Source of the DNA: Streptococcus porci DSM 23759
GTDB taxonomy: Bacteria; Bacillota; Bacilli; Lactobacillales; Streptococcaceae
Assembly (NCBI RefSeq): GCF_000423765.1
Contig: NZ_AUIP01000012.1
Coordinates: 36,041 to 100,040 of the forward strand
Direction: 5' to 3'
DNA length: 64,000 nucleotides
Position 1 is the stretch's first letter. The number at the start of each line of letters is the position of its first letter. Shown here piece by piece: positions 55,665 through 63,680 of the stretch. The notes under the pieces are model-generated. The model saw only the letters and a program-made list of their open reading frames with translations. It was not told the DNA's origin and made no database searches. A program made the position numbers and the translations under genes.

Positions 55665-56528
55665 CTAGTGGGCATTCATAATCGACCTTGCAAGTGTACC
55701 AGTTTTCAACATCATGAATCCTAGCAGAACTGTATAACCTAAAATGGAAAAGACGGACATATGAATATCCGTCATTTTTACACCTCTAAGTAATACTGCA
55801 TAGATTCCAAAACAGATAACCAGGAACAAACCTTGCAGAGCCAATGCAAACAGTCCACGAATGTAGTTATGTCCAAGTTGGCCCCATTCCCTATTGCCAA
55901 TGGTAGCAAATGGCAAGGCAGCAACCGAACTATAAGCATAAATTTCGAACATTCTTCCATAAGTGATGATAAGAATGATTAAGGAAATTATCTGTATCGT
56001 TAGCTTAACCGCTTGAAGTTCAAAAACAATACCAGCTAATTCTCCAATATTCTTATCTTTTAAACTGTCAACCATTGCTGTAATCTGTTCGGATGATATT
56101 GATGTTTCGCCATGAATGACTCCTGTTGCTTGTCCAATCATGTGTTGACCCATATCGAATGCTGCCATGGCAAATTCAAAAGCATGGGAAACCAAGTATA
56201 CTGCAACCCACATCTTAATGACATATTTGAAAAATTCAAACGTATCAACTTCTGCCATATTGTTCTTTTGCATCACTACTTGGATCAATTCTAAACATAA
56301 TACAGCTGTAATTACCAAACCAGCTATTGGTAGTACAACACTATCATTAATGTGTTTGATAAAGGAAAACACTTCAGCATTGAACTGGCTTGGCGATTGA
56401 CCGACCTGACCAGATACAAAGTCTAATTGATGATTCAAGTCAGTAAACATACTTGTCAAAGTCCCTTTTATCATATCCAAAAGAATTTCTTGAATCATCT
56501 CTTCTAGTTTTCCAAATATATCAAACAT
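55665..56528 (-). CDS. VirB6/TrbL-like channel protein
   Basis: A 287-residue polytopic membrane protein with about six helices after an amphipathic N-terminus (LEEMIQEILLDMIKGTLTSMF). The segments are about 68-88, 105-130, 175-195, 205-222, 232-252 and 260-280. It forms the inner-membrane pore of the transfer machine. AGGAGGAG precedes the ATG. Confidence 0.85.
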   Translation of the reverse strand: MFDIFGKLEEMIQEILLDMIKGTLTSMFTDLNHQLDFVSGQVGQSPSQFNAEVFSFIKHINDSVVLPIAGLVITAVLCLELIQVVMQKNNMAEVDTFEFFKYVIKMWVAVYLVSHAFEFAMAAFDMGQHMIGQATGVIHGETSISSEQITAMVDSLKDKNIGELAGIVFELQAVKLTIQIISLIILIITYGRMFEIYAYSSVAALPFATIGNREWGQLGHNYIRGLFALALQGLFLVICFGIYAVLLRGVKMTDIHMSVFSILGYTVLLGFMMLKTGTLARSIMNAH

Positions 56529-56536
56529 AGCTCCTC

Positions 56537-56752
56537 CTATTGGATTAAGTTAGCAAGCAGAGGAATTAGTTTTAAACCAATTAACACAATGCCACCACCT
56601 GCCATCAGTTGCTTGATCCCCTGTGACTTAGCTCCTGGGTTATCGTTACCATAACCTTCCATGAGGTTAATAACACCCCAGGCACCTAAACCACCGCCAA
56701 TTGCGATAACCAATGTTTTTAAAACATCCACTCCCTGTGTGAAAAAATCCAT
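56537..56752 (-). CDS. Small VirB2/Maff2-like membrane protein
   Basis: A 71-residue protein with two hydrophobic helices (about 8-28, TLVIAIGGGLGAWGVINLM, and 48-68, LMAGGGIVLIGLKLIPLLA). This size and hairpin topology match pilin-like VirB2 proteins or the Maff2 family in Gram-positive ICEs. Its ATG overlaps the SSB-like stop (TAATG). Confidence 0.75.
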   Translation of the reverse strand: MDFFTQGVDVLKTLVIAIGGGLGAWGVINLMEGYGNDNPGAKSQGIKQLMAGGGIVLIGLKLIPLLANLIQ

Positions 56753-57123
56753 TACTCTTCCTCCATTTCATCTTGTTCAATTTTATACATTGATTTAACA
56801 ATAAAATTCTTGTATACCTTATCACCTTTACGATTTTCTTTAAAGTAACCGAAAACATGGATAAGATCTCCCTTTTCAAATTCTTTTGCAATCTCAACCT
56901 TATCACCATAGGCAGAACAGTTAGTGTATTCCTTACCCTTTCCATATTTTTTAACAAGGGAGAAATTTACAACTGGGACAATTCCATCCTCGGATTCAAA
57001 ACTTGAAAACACAACATCTTTTACAAGATGAGCGTTAATATTTATCATTTCATGTTCCATAATTTTCCTCTTTCTATTTTTTTCTTTACGTTTTGTGTAT
57101 GTTGGTGGTGCTCTAATCCTCAT
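56752..57123 (-). CDS. SSB-like OB-fold protein of the transfer operon
   Basis: A 123-residue protein. MININAHLVKDVVFSSFESEDG, VVNFSLVKKYGKGKEYTNCSAYG and GDLIHVFGYFKENRKGDKVYKNFIVKSM form an OB fold. The basic N-terminus RIRAPPTYTKRKEKNRKRK is an extension. The ATG at 57123 is 6 bases after AGGAGG. It is encoded between the coupling protein and pilin-like genes and may bind the transferred strand. Confidence 0.75.
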   Translation of the reverse strand: MRIRAPPTYTKRKEKNRKRKIMEHEMININAHLVKDVVFSSFESEDGIVPVVNFSLVKKYGKGKEYTNCSAYGDKVEIAKEFEKGDLIHVFGYFKENRKGDKVYKNFIVKSMYKIEQDEMEEE

Positions 57124-57133
57124 AAGCAACCTC

Positions 57134-58915
57134 CTACAATTGAATAACCTTTGTATTCTCAGTTAGTTTGACTCCGCCTCTTTTCTTGAGATACTTTTCT
57201 ATGTCAAACTTGTTTCTCTTATCAAAATCCTCTAATAATTTGTAATGCTTATGCTTGGTAATATCATACTTATCTGAATAAAACGGCCGTGTACCACGAA
57301 TCTCAAGAATACATTTTCCACCATCCATGACTTTTAACTCATCTCGTGACATTAGCTCCTTTCCTAGTTTCTGGTAATTCAGACCAAATGATTTCTGATT
57401 GGACCTAGTTTCACTAGTATTGTATAGATCGATTGTTTCTTTACCTAAATTCTCCGCTAATTCTTTCAGAGTAGTTCCTTCTTTGCCACCAAGAAATAAC
57501 TCGGTATCACAGTTTCCTATAATTGTATCTGCATTATCTTTATAAATGGCTTTAAGTTGAGATTTTGCTTGAAGAATGATAGCAGCAGAAATTTCACGAG
57601 AACGAATGGTAGCAATCAACTTTTCAAATCGTGGAATTAAACCAATGTTGGCAAATTCATCTAATAGGCAACGTACATGTACTGGTAATCGACCTCCATA
57701 AACATCGTCCGCCTTGTCACAGAGTAAATTGAATAGTTGCGAGTACATAATGGAAACCACAAAGTTAAATGTATCATCTGTATCAGAAATAATGACAAAG
57801 AGTGCCGTTTTTCGGTCACCAAGTGTATCCAATTCTAACTCATCATCACTCATCAATTCTCTCAACTCTTCAATGTCAAAAGGTGCTAGCCTTGCACCAC
57901 AAGAAATCAAGATTGATTTTGCAGTTTTCCCAGCTGCTAACTTATACTTTTTGTACTGTTTAACAGCAAAATGATGAGGCTTTTTCCGTTCTAAAGCTAA
58001 GAATAGATAATCAATGGCATTCTTAAAATTCTCATCATCTTCACGCACCTCACTAGCATCCAACATTGCAAGTAAAGTATTAAAGTTTTGTTCTTCCTTC
58101 GGACTTTCATAGTAGATATAACCAATAAGTGCCGTGTAATAAAGTTTCTCAGCCTTGACCCAAAAATCTTCTCCAGCTTTTTCACCCTCACCCTTAGTAT
58201 TAGCAATGATTGTCTGAACTAACTTGAGAATATCTTTCTCGCTTTTCAAATAAGCGAAAGGGTTGTATTTCATGGATTTCTTGAAGTTGATTGTATTTAA
58301 GATTTTTATCTGATAACCGTTACTTTCTAACATCTTGCCACATTCTAAAACTATCGTCCCTTTTGGGTCTGTTACACAGTAACTCGAATGCATTTGCATA
58401 AGATTGGGTTTTACAAAAAATCTAGTCTTACCACTGCCTGAGCCACCTACCACCAGAATATTTTTATTTCTGGCAAACTTTGGGTTTGACGGTCGGGAAT
58501 TCATAGTTAGCTTTTCGCTATTTGTCAACAAAATATTATTCTCAAAAATTGGATCCTCATATGGTTGAATATCTTTCCCATCTCCCCATCTTGCAGAACC
58601 ATATTCAACTCCATGTCTAAATTTTTTTGCATGACGCTTTTTTGAATACATCACTCCCCAAACGCTTATAGATAAACCAATACCGAGAAGCAAATCATCA
58701 AAACTTGGAATGAATAACCAACTCATAGATTCAATTTCTAAAATTGCTTGAAATAGCCTATCTAATACATCGCCCCCTTTAAAACTTCGGATATGGTGGC
58801 CTAAACAGGTTCCAAGATAGAAAAAAAGAAGATAGGGAATAAAACTTTTAATAAGTGTTCGCCTATCTCCAATTGGAATACTATTTAGAATGTCAAGTTT
58901 AATTTGCTCGATCAC
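57134..58915 (-). CDS. VirD4/TraG-type coupling protein
   Basis: A 593-residue hexameric ATPase that docks the relaxosome to the channel. Two N-terminal membrane helices lie at about 22-40 and 60-90. Walker A is VVGGSGSGKTRFFVKP (about 154-169) with YCVTDPKGT after it. The Walker B/box 2 region is LLDEFANIGLIPRFEKLIATIRS (about 418-440). The end is QSKLKAIYKDNADTIIGN and the ARF-like SRDELKVMDGGKCIL. The start codon is GTG at 58915, behind AGGAGGTGA. The next gene upstream is PcfB. Confidence 0.93.
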   Translation of the reverse strand: MIEQIKLDILNSIPIGDRRTLIKSFIPYLLFFYLGTCLGHHIRSFKGGDVLDRLFQAILEIESMSWLFIPSFDDLLLGIGLSISVWGVMYSKKRHAKKFRHGVEYGSARWGDGKDIQPYEDPIFENNILLTNSEKLTMNSRPSNPKFARNKNILVVGGSGSGKTRFFVKPNLMQMHSSYCVTDPKGTIVLECGKMLESNGYQIKILNTINFKKSMKYNPFAYLKSEKDILKLVQTIIANTKGEGEKAGEDFWVKAEKLYYTALIGYIYYESPKEEQNFNTLLAMLDASEVREDDENFKNAIDYLFLALERKKPHHFAVKQYKKYKLAAGKTAKSILISCGARLAPFDIEELRELMSDDELELDTLGDRKTALFVIISDTDDTFNFVVSIMYSQLFNLLCDKADDVYGGRLPVHVRCLLDEFANIGLIPRFEKLIATIRSREISAAIILQAKSQLKAIYKDNADTIIGNCDTELFLGGKEGTTLKELAENLGKETIDLYNTSETRSNQKSFGLNYQKLGKELMSRDELKVMDGGKCILEIRGTRPFYSDKYDITKHKHYKLLEDFDKRNKFDIEKYLKKRGGVKLTENTKVIQL

Positions 58916-58932
58916 TTCAATCCTATCACCTC

Positions 58933-59427
58933 CTACAATGACTGTTCTTGATGTTTTTGTTTGATTTTCGGTTTGATAATCTGTTCTCCAAGAGATTTTT
59001 GATACTGTTTGATTTTTTTCAAGGTTGACTGCTTGATTCTTGTTTTCCTTTCAGCTTTTTGAACTGCTTGTTTGAATGAGTGTTCTAATATAGCTGTGTC
59101 TTTCGCTTGAAAAAATACTTCAAAGTTTTTGTTCTCTTTGTTTTTTAAAATAGAGAACCGAACACCATGTTTATTTAGCTCCTTTTTTAACTCAAGTAAT
59201 TCAGGATGTTTCATAGGGATATTCTCTAGTGAACCCTTGCCAACCAAATCTTTTAAAGGAACCTCTCCTTGTTCACTTTTATGTGATAAATATTGTTTAA
59301 CTGATAACTTTTTTGATTCTGCCTCCTTAGCCAATACTTTTAAAGCTGCTACTATCAATTTAGCTGATACCTTCGCCAGACGAAGATTTAATGTAACTAA
59401 ACGATTTCCAACATCCTCATTTATCAT
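58933..59427 (-). CDS. PcfB/DUF3801-family transfer protein
   Basis: A 164-residue basic protein (many Lys, tail KPKIKQKHQEQSL) starting MINEDVGNRLVTLNLRLAKVSAKLI. The centre, LKKELNKHGVRFSILKNKENKNFEVFFQAKD, is typical of DUF3801, whose member PcfB in pCF10 helps bring the relaxase to the coupling protein. It is encoded immediately upstream of VirD4 and overlaps the adhesin stop by 11 bases. Confidence 0.82.
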   Translation of the reverse strand: MINEDVGNRLVTLNLRLAKVSAKLIVAALKVLAKEAESKKLSVKQYLSHKSEQGEVPLKDLVGKGSLENIPMKHPELLELKKELNKHGVRFSILKNKENKNFEVFFQAKDTAILEHSFKQAVQKAERKTRIKQSTLKKIKQYQKSLGEQIIKPKIKQKHQEQSL

Positions 59428-61969
59428 CTGACTTCTTATCCTTCCACATTATCATTCCTATTGAAGTAACTAGGCACAATAAACTGCTTACTATGACTAA
59501 AAGAGGATTTAGAACTGTCTCTCCAGTTTCTGGCAATTTTTCAGACACTATTTTCTTGTCAGAATTATCACTACCATTCGCCTGCGTTTGACTAATTTTC
59601 TCTTTTGATTTCACTGGATAGTCTGATACAGATCGATTGGGCTCTTGATTTTTGGGTTTACCATTATCACCCTCTGTTACCTGTGGTAGGATTGGAGATT
59701 TTGAATTATCATCAGTCTCGTTTTTGTTCGGAGTTTGATTCTGTTTTTGCACCTTCTTTGTACCAACCAATATTATTTCTTTTACTGGTTCCAAAATGAC
59801 TTCCTCTTCAATTTGGACATCACCATTTTGAACACCTCTTAGGTAATTCGTAACGACAATCACTCTTTTCTGACCGTTTTTGCCTTCTTGAATAGTTTTC
59901 ACAATGCCTTCTTCAAGTGTGTCATCTATCTTTTTCTCCACTTCGAATGGAATATCAACCAATTTTTCAGAACTAGTGATAGATTCTATTGGTTTTGTTC
60001 CCACTTTAACCACTTCATCAACTGGTGCTCTTACAACACTTTCAGATATATTGATTGGGTCACCAACCTTCTCCCCCTTGTTTGTCTTGTAAGTTGTAAC
60101 TAAATCTACAAGCCCTGGAACGCCATTTCTCACAATAATTCGCTCATCTTCATACAACGAATCATCTCCCTCAACAAGAACTCCAAATGGGGTTATTTCA
60201 CTGTTTTTTTCAGTTGTCTCCCCTTCTGTTTTCTTAGTTCCAATTCTTACAACCTTATTTACTTTTATTTTCGTTTCAGTAGATTCTGAATTAAATGGTT
60301 CAGGATCTCTTACACCCTTAAACGTTTTATAGTGGTCATGGATAGTTACCTCACCGTTCTGACCCTCAGTAACAATTACAGCTTCACCTTCATACATATT
60401 TGGATCTGATTCTTCAATTACATCGAATGGTACAATCTCTGTTCTTGTTATTACTTGTTCATTTTCAATTTGTTTCGTCCCATACTGAATGATTTCGTCT
60501 ACCGCTTCTTTATTTATGATAGTTTTCGTATCAAGCAATTTTTGTGTTCTAGCACCTTTTCTTGTTTCGAATGTTTCTTGAATTATTCTGATACCTTTAC
60601 TACCTTTACTTACAATAACTTCTTCATCTTCATACATTTCTGAATTTTCTTGACGTATTACCTGGTAGTCAATTTCCTCTTTCCTTTCAACGGTCTCTCG
60701 GCCAACTACCTCATTCACAATGATTTGATAAGGGCTATTATCTTTAAGTATTATACTTGTTGGAGGTGTTGTGGAAAATACATATCCATTAGGTGGTGTC
60801 ACTTCAAGTGTTACCTCATCACCTTTATTGCCGGTAATTGTATGTCCGTCACCAACTTTTTCTCCATCCTCTGTTACATACTCAATTTTCTTAGCAATTG
60901 ATTCAGGAATAACAGGAGTGTTTTCAGCTTTTTCAACAACCTCAATATAGTTGTGATTAGAAGCAAATAAATCAAATCCATGTAGGTTGCTTCCATCTCC
61001 AATCGACATAATCGCAAGTCGAGTTTTTAACGGATTTATTGTTGAGTTTTTCCATGAGTTGATTCTTCCACTCGTCTTGTATGTTTTTCCGTCAATTATA
61101 AATTCAATATTCGAATTTACTTTTTGGTCGGTCAGATTCAATTGTTGAACTTCCTCTTCAGTAAGTTCTTTCAAATGCTTAATAGATTTCCCTGTTTGTG
61201 GTTCTATTGAAAACTCACTGTTTAAAACTAAAAAATATTTTTTAGTAGCTGATTTCAACCCCTTTAGTCTACCATCAATGATGTTAGTTGATAACTCCTT
61301 GTCACCAACCTGCACTTTTAAATAGCCTGCATTTGATTTCTGATATGCTGAAGCCATTTCATAGTATTGTGGAGTCTGAAAAAATCCTGTGACTAATTGA
61401 CCATTTGCATCTCGTACATTGTCTGCTTCTGTCAATTCAAAATACCCGTGATGAGAATTTCGACTTGTTAGAAAAGCATATGCAGTGTAAGAAAGGTTCC
61501 CGTAAATATTATAAATATCTTGACCTAAATAACGGTTCAATTGATATTCAACCATTCCATAATCTAATAATGGAACTTCACGACCATCAATCTCTGCGAT
61601 TAGCTTACCGAGTTTATCACGCCTAAAATCTGACAAAGTTTTAGGTTGTCCATTGACTAATAATTTGTATGGATAAGCTTCAGGAATACGAATAGCCTGA
61701 TAATTCTCAGTAAGGCTCGAATGTGCCCCCTTAGAAATCTCCAAACTTGTATCCGTATAATCAACAACGAATTGATTCCCATTTAGAGTACCCCAATCTT
61801 TACTACTCCCATCTACATCATTTCGATGAGAAATTACTTCATTGGCATATACTGTAAATGAATTTACAGATGAAAGTTGTGTAGAATTAAGACATATAAG
61901 TCCTATGGAAAGAGAAACCAGTCCAATTGTTAATTTACGCAGACAAAATTTACATTTTTTTGAAATCAT
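59417..61969 (-). CDS. LPXTG cell-wall-anchored surface protein with four G5-type repeats
   Basis: An 850-residue secreted protein. The signal peptide (about 1-42) has a KLTIGLVSLSIG motif related to YSIRK signals. A unique N-terminal region (about 45-350) contains LNRYLGQDIYNIYGNLSYTA. A short beta repeat lies at about 355-420. Four G5-type repeats of about 75-80 residues (about 425-745) each end in a G-T-K turn (IQYGTK, VRIGTK, VKVGTK, ILVGTK). A charged linker leads to the sorting signal LPETG (812-816) with membrane helix and KDKKSDDK. It likely promotes cell contact during mating or host adhesion. It is encoded between repA and PcfB in the transfer operon. Confidence 0.9.
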   Translation of the reverse strand: MISKKCKFCLRKLTIGLVSLSIGLICLNSTQLSSVNSFTVYANEVISHRNDVDGSSKDWGTLNGNQFVVDYTDTSLEISKGAHSSLTENYQAIRIPEAYPYKLLVNGQPKTLSDFRRDKLGKLIAEIDGREVPLLDYGMVEYQLNRYLGQDIYNIYGNLSYTAYAFLTSRNSHHGYFELTEADNVRDANGQLVTGFFQTPQYYEMASAYQKSNAGYLKVQVGDKELSTNIIDGRLKGLKSATKKYFLVLNSEFSIEPQTGKSIKHLKELTEEEVQQLNLTDQKVNSNIEFIIDGKTYKTSGRINSWKNSTINPLKTRLAIMSIGDGSNLHGFDLFASNHNYIEVVEKAENTPVIPESIAKKIEYVTEDGEKVGDGHTITGNKGDEVTLEVTPPNGYVFSTTPPTSIILKDNSPYQIIVNEVVGRETVERKEEIDYQVIRQENSEMYEDEEVIVSKGSKGIRIIQETFETRKGARTQKLLDTKTIINKEAVDEIIQYGTKQIENEQVITRTEIVPFDVIEESDPNMYEGEAVIVTEGQNGEVTIHDHYKTFKGVRDPEPFNSESTETKIKVNKVVRIGTKKTEGETTEKNSEITPFGVLVEGDDSLYEDERIIVRNGVPGLVDLVTTYKTNKGEKVGDPINISESVVRAPVDEVVKVGTKPIESITSSEKLVDIPFEVEKKIDDTLEEGIVKTIQEGKNGQKRVIVVTNYLRGVQNGDVQIEEEVILEPVKEIILVGTKKVQKQNQTPNKNETDDNSKSPILPQVTEGDNGKPKNQEPNRSVSDYPVKSKEKISQTQANGSDNSDKKIVSEKLPETGETVLNPLLVIVSSLLCLVTSIGMIMWKDKKSDDK

Positions 61970-62931
61970 AAGTTATTTCCTCCAAAATCTTGTTTCACTT
62001 GGTTTGAATAATAGGCACCAATAGTCTGAGGTGCATTAAAAGCTGTTGTTAAAATATAAGCTCGGATATTTCGAATGTTTGTATCGACCTTCGATAAACA
62101 CTCGCAGATGTAGTCAATATGATACATTGTCAGCTGTCTAAATCGCTCTTTTACAAAGTCAATCGGCAATCGCATCTGATTGATAGAAATTGTTCCATCA
62201 AGCTGATAAAACACATCAGCTATCACTGGTAGAACCTCATCCCATTCACATAATTTTTCTCGACAACCTGACTGTACTAATAATTCATACTGTACTTGTT
62301 TCTTTAATTTCTCAAGTTCATCCCCCTCCTCAATAGATTGATTGATATAAAATGAAGTATCTTCTGTTGTATTATTTGTTGTATTATTTGGTAATGGTTG
62401 GTTCAAATTGACACCATGTATTGGGTCGTTCTGACCTAATGCAGTAGAACTTTTTGAACGAGTGCATTGTGTCAAATTGAACTTTTCCATTGGGTCATTT
62501 TGACCCAATGCATTGGTTAATGTAGAATTTATTCCTTCATCCAATGCTTTCTCTGCAATTTGATTTCTTTTTATTTTTACCATCTCCTGTAATTCAAAAA
62601 TTCTTTCTAAGTCCAATGAATACCACTTGGTTTTATCTCTTGGATCTTTATTGTAATTGGCAGTTAAAAGAAAACCTGCTTTTTCTAGTTTTGAAAAAGT
62701 CCTCTTAACTGTTTCATAACTAAGATATGAAAAATCGGACTCATGCCAAGCCCGAATAGAATTATATGTCCAATATCTACCATCATGGTAATTTTTCCCA
62801 TTTTGTTTATTAACTTCAAGCCAGAAATTTATTTGTTGGAGAACAATTGCTTCATTCAAACCTATTTCTCTAGCCAAGACAGGATTTGCGACAATTGGTC
62901 GCTCATCAAACAAGAGAGCATTCATAGACAC
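61966..62931 (-). CDS. repA: Replication initiator-like protein, first gene of the transfer operon
   Basis: A 321-residue protein. Residues about 1-105 form a winged helix of the RepA/phage replication-protein type (LAREIGLNEAIVLQQINFWL, YWTYNSIRAWHESDFSYLSY, VKRTFSKLEKAGFLLTANYN). A variable, Asn/Thr-rich linker (about 125-210) follows, and the C-terminal part (about 215-310, DVFYQLDGTISINQMRLPID) is DnaD-like. It probably supports replication of the excised circle. It has AGGAGGTG before the ATG and overlaps the adhesin start by 4 bases. Confidence 0.8.
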   Translation of the reverse strand: MSMNALLFDERPIVANPVLAREIGLNEAIVLQQINFWLEVNKQNGKNYHDGRYWTYNSIRAWHESDFSYLSYETVKRTFSKLEKAGFLLTANYNKDPRDKTKWYSLDLERIFELQEMVKIKRNQIAEKALDEGINSTLTNALGQNDPMEKFNLTQCTRSKSSTALGQNDPIHGVNLNQPLPNNTTNNTTEDTSFYINQSIEEGDELEKLKKQVQYELLVQSGCREKLCEWDEVLPVIADVFYQLDGTISINQMRLPIDFVKERFRQLTMYHIDYICECLSKVDTNIRNIRAYILTTAFNAPQTIGAYYSNQVKQDFGGNNL

Positions 62932-62950
62932 CTCCTATAAAAATTCTTTA

Positions 62951-62982
62951 AAAAGAAAAGCAACCAGAAGAATTCTGATTGC
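62951..62982 (-). terminator. Hairpin with T-tract just upstream of repA (attenuator candidate)
   Basis: On the minus strand GCAATCAGAA-TTC-TTCTGGTTGC (62960-62982) is followed by TTTTCTTTTT and then, after 10 bases, by the repA ribosome site. There is no room for a promoter between hairpin and gene, so transcripts of the transfer operon must pass it. Confidence 0.65.
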
Positions 62983-63003
62983 TCGATAATCTAAATTATG
63001 ACA

Positions 63004-63060
63004 AAACCCCACCACGCGAAATCGTGGTGGGGTTTGTGGTGGGGAATCAAGTGATTCCAC
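63004..63060. terminator. Double hairpin terminator at the right ICE end
   Basis: The first stem, AAACCCCACCACG / CGTGGTGGGGTTT (63004-63016, 63023-63035), ends in T on both strands. The second, adjoining it, pairs TGGTGGGGAATCA with TGATTCCACACCA with one mismatch. The layout and the CCCCACCA core copy the pair at 3464-3521 on the other side of the element. The remaining 63061-63132 holds no gene. Confidence 0.75.
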
Positions 63061-63132
63061 ACCATTTAAAATCTCCATAGAGGCTTTAAAAAGCCTAACT
63101 ATTAGGATTCTCACCTCAAATATACTCTAATT

Positions 63133-63149
63133 TATTATTTAAGAGTAAC
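63133..63149. repeat. Right attachment site, 17-bp direct repeat
   Basis: Second copy of TATTATTTAAGAGTAAC. To its right the minus-strand frame that should read rplL ends upstream in a stop codon five codons away, so here too rplL is absent. Confidence 0.85.
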
Positions 63150-63350
63150 TGAAAGTAACGTTTACATAAAGTTTCAAGAGGGAAAAAGCCTATAAAATAA
63201 GGCTTTGTAAGTTTAAAACCTATCATGTTTTACTACATAAAATATAGTAAGTTTTGAACTTATGCCCCCTTTTTGCCCCTTGTGACTATTTTTTATCAAA
63301 GGGGCAAAACAAAGTCCGTTATAACAGACATTTTTGAAAATGTCCGTCAT

Positions 63351-63397
63351 AATAGCAAAAACCCCCGGCAAACGCTGAGGGTTTTTGCTATTTTTTT
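63351..63397. terminator. Strong bidirectional terminator right of the ICE
   Basis: Stem AATAGCAAAAACCC / GGGTTTTTGCTATT (63351-63364, 63379-63392), extended inside the loop by further G-C pairs, followed by T7 on the plus strand and A-rich sequence on the other side. Confidence 0.85.
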
Positions 63398-63638
63398 CAT
63401 TTTGCCCATTTTGTCAAAATAGAAATCAATTCCAGCGACCATTATTGACAGAATGGCGATCTTGTCAATAATACACCGAAGTTATTTTCCAAGTAAATTC
63501 CAAACGGTCTAAAAACGTTGATTTAACAATGTTTTTTTATTTTCCAAACAAATACGGTTGAAAATCTACCGCAAATCTACTGTATTTTACTATCTCCTAC
63601 TGTATTTTGTCAGGCTGACCGACATCAATGTCGGTAGC

Positions 63639-63671
63639 AAAAAAAGCCCCCAGCAATCTGCTAGGGGCTTT
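63639..63671 (-). terminator. Terminator after the endolysin-like gene
   Basis: On the minus strand AAGCCCC / GGGGCTT with inner GCA/TGC pairs, followed by T7, directly after the stop codon. Confidence 0.85.
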
Positions 63672-63680
63672 GTGTGATTA

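Noticed and set aside
63221..63355. Short minus-strand frame resembling a phage integrase tail (contains SHKGQKGG)
   Set aside because: Only about 44 codons, the ATG lies in the loop region of a terminator and no upstream integrase sequence continues it.
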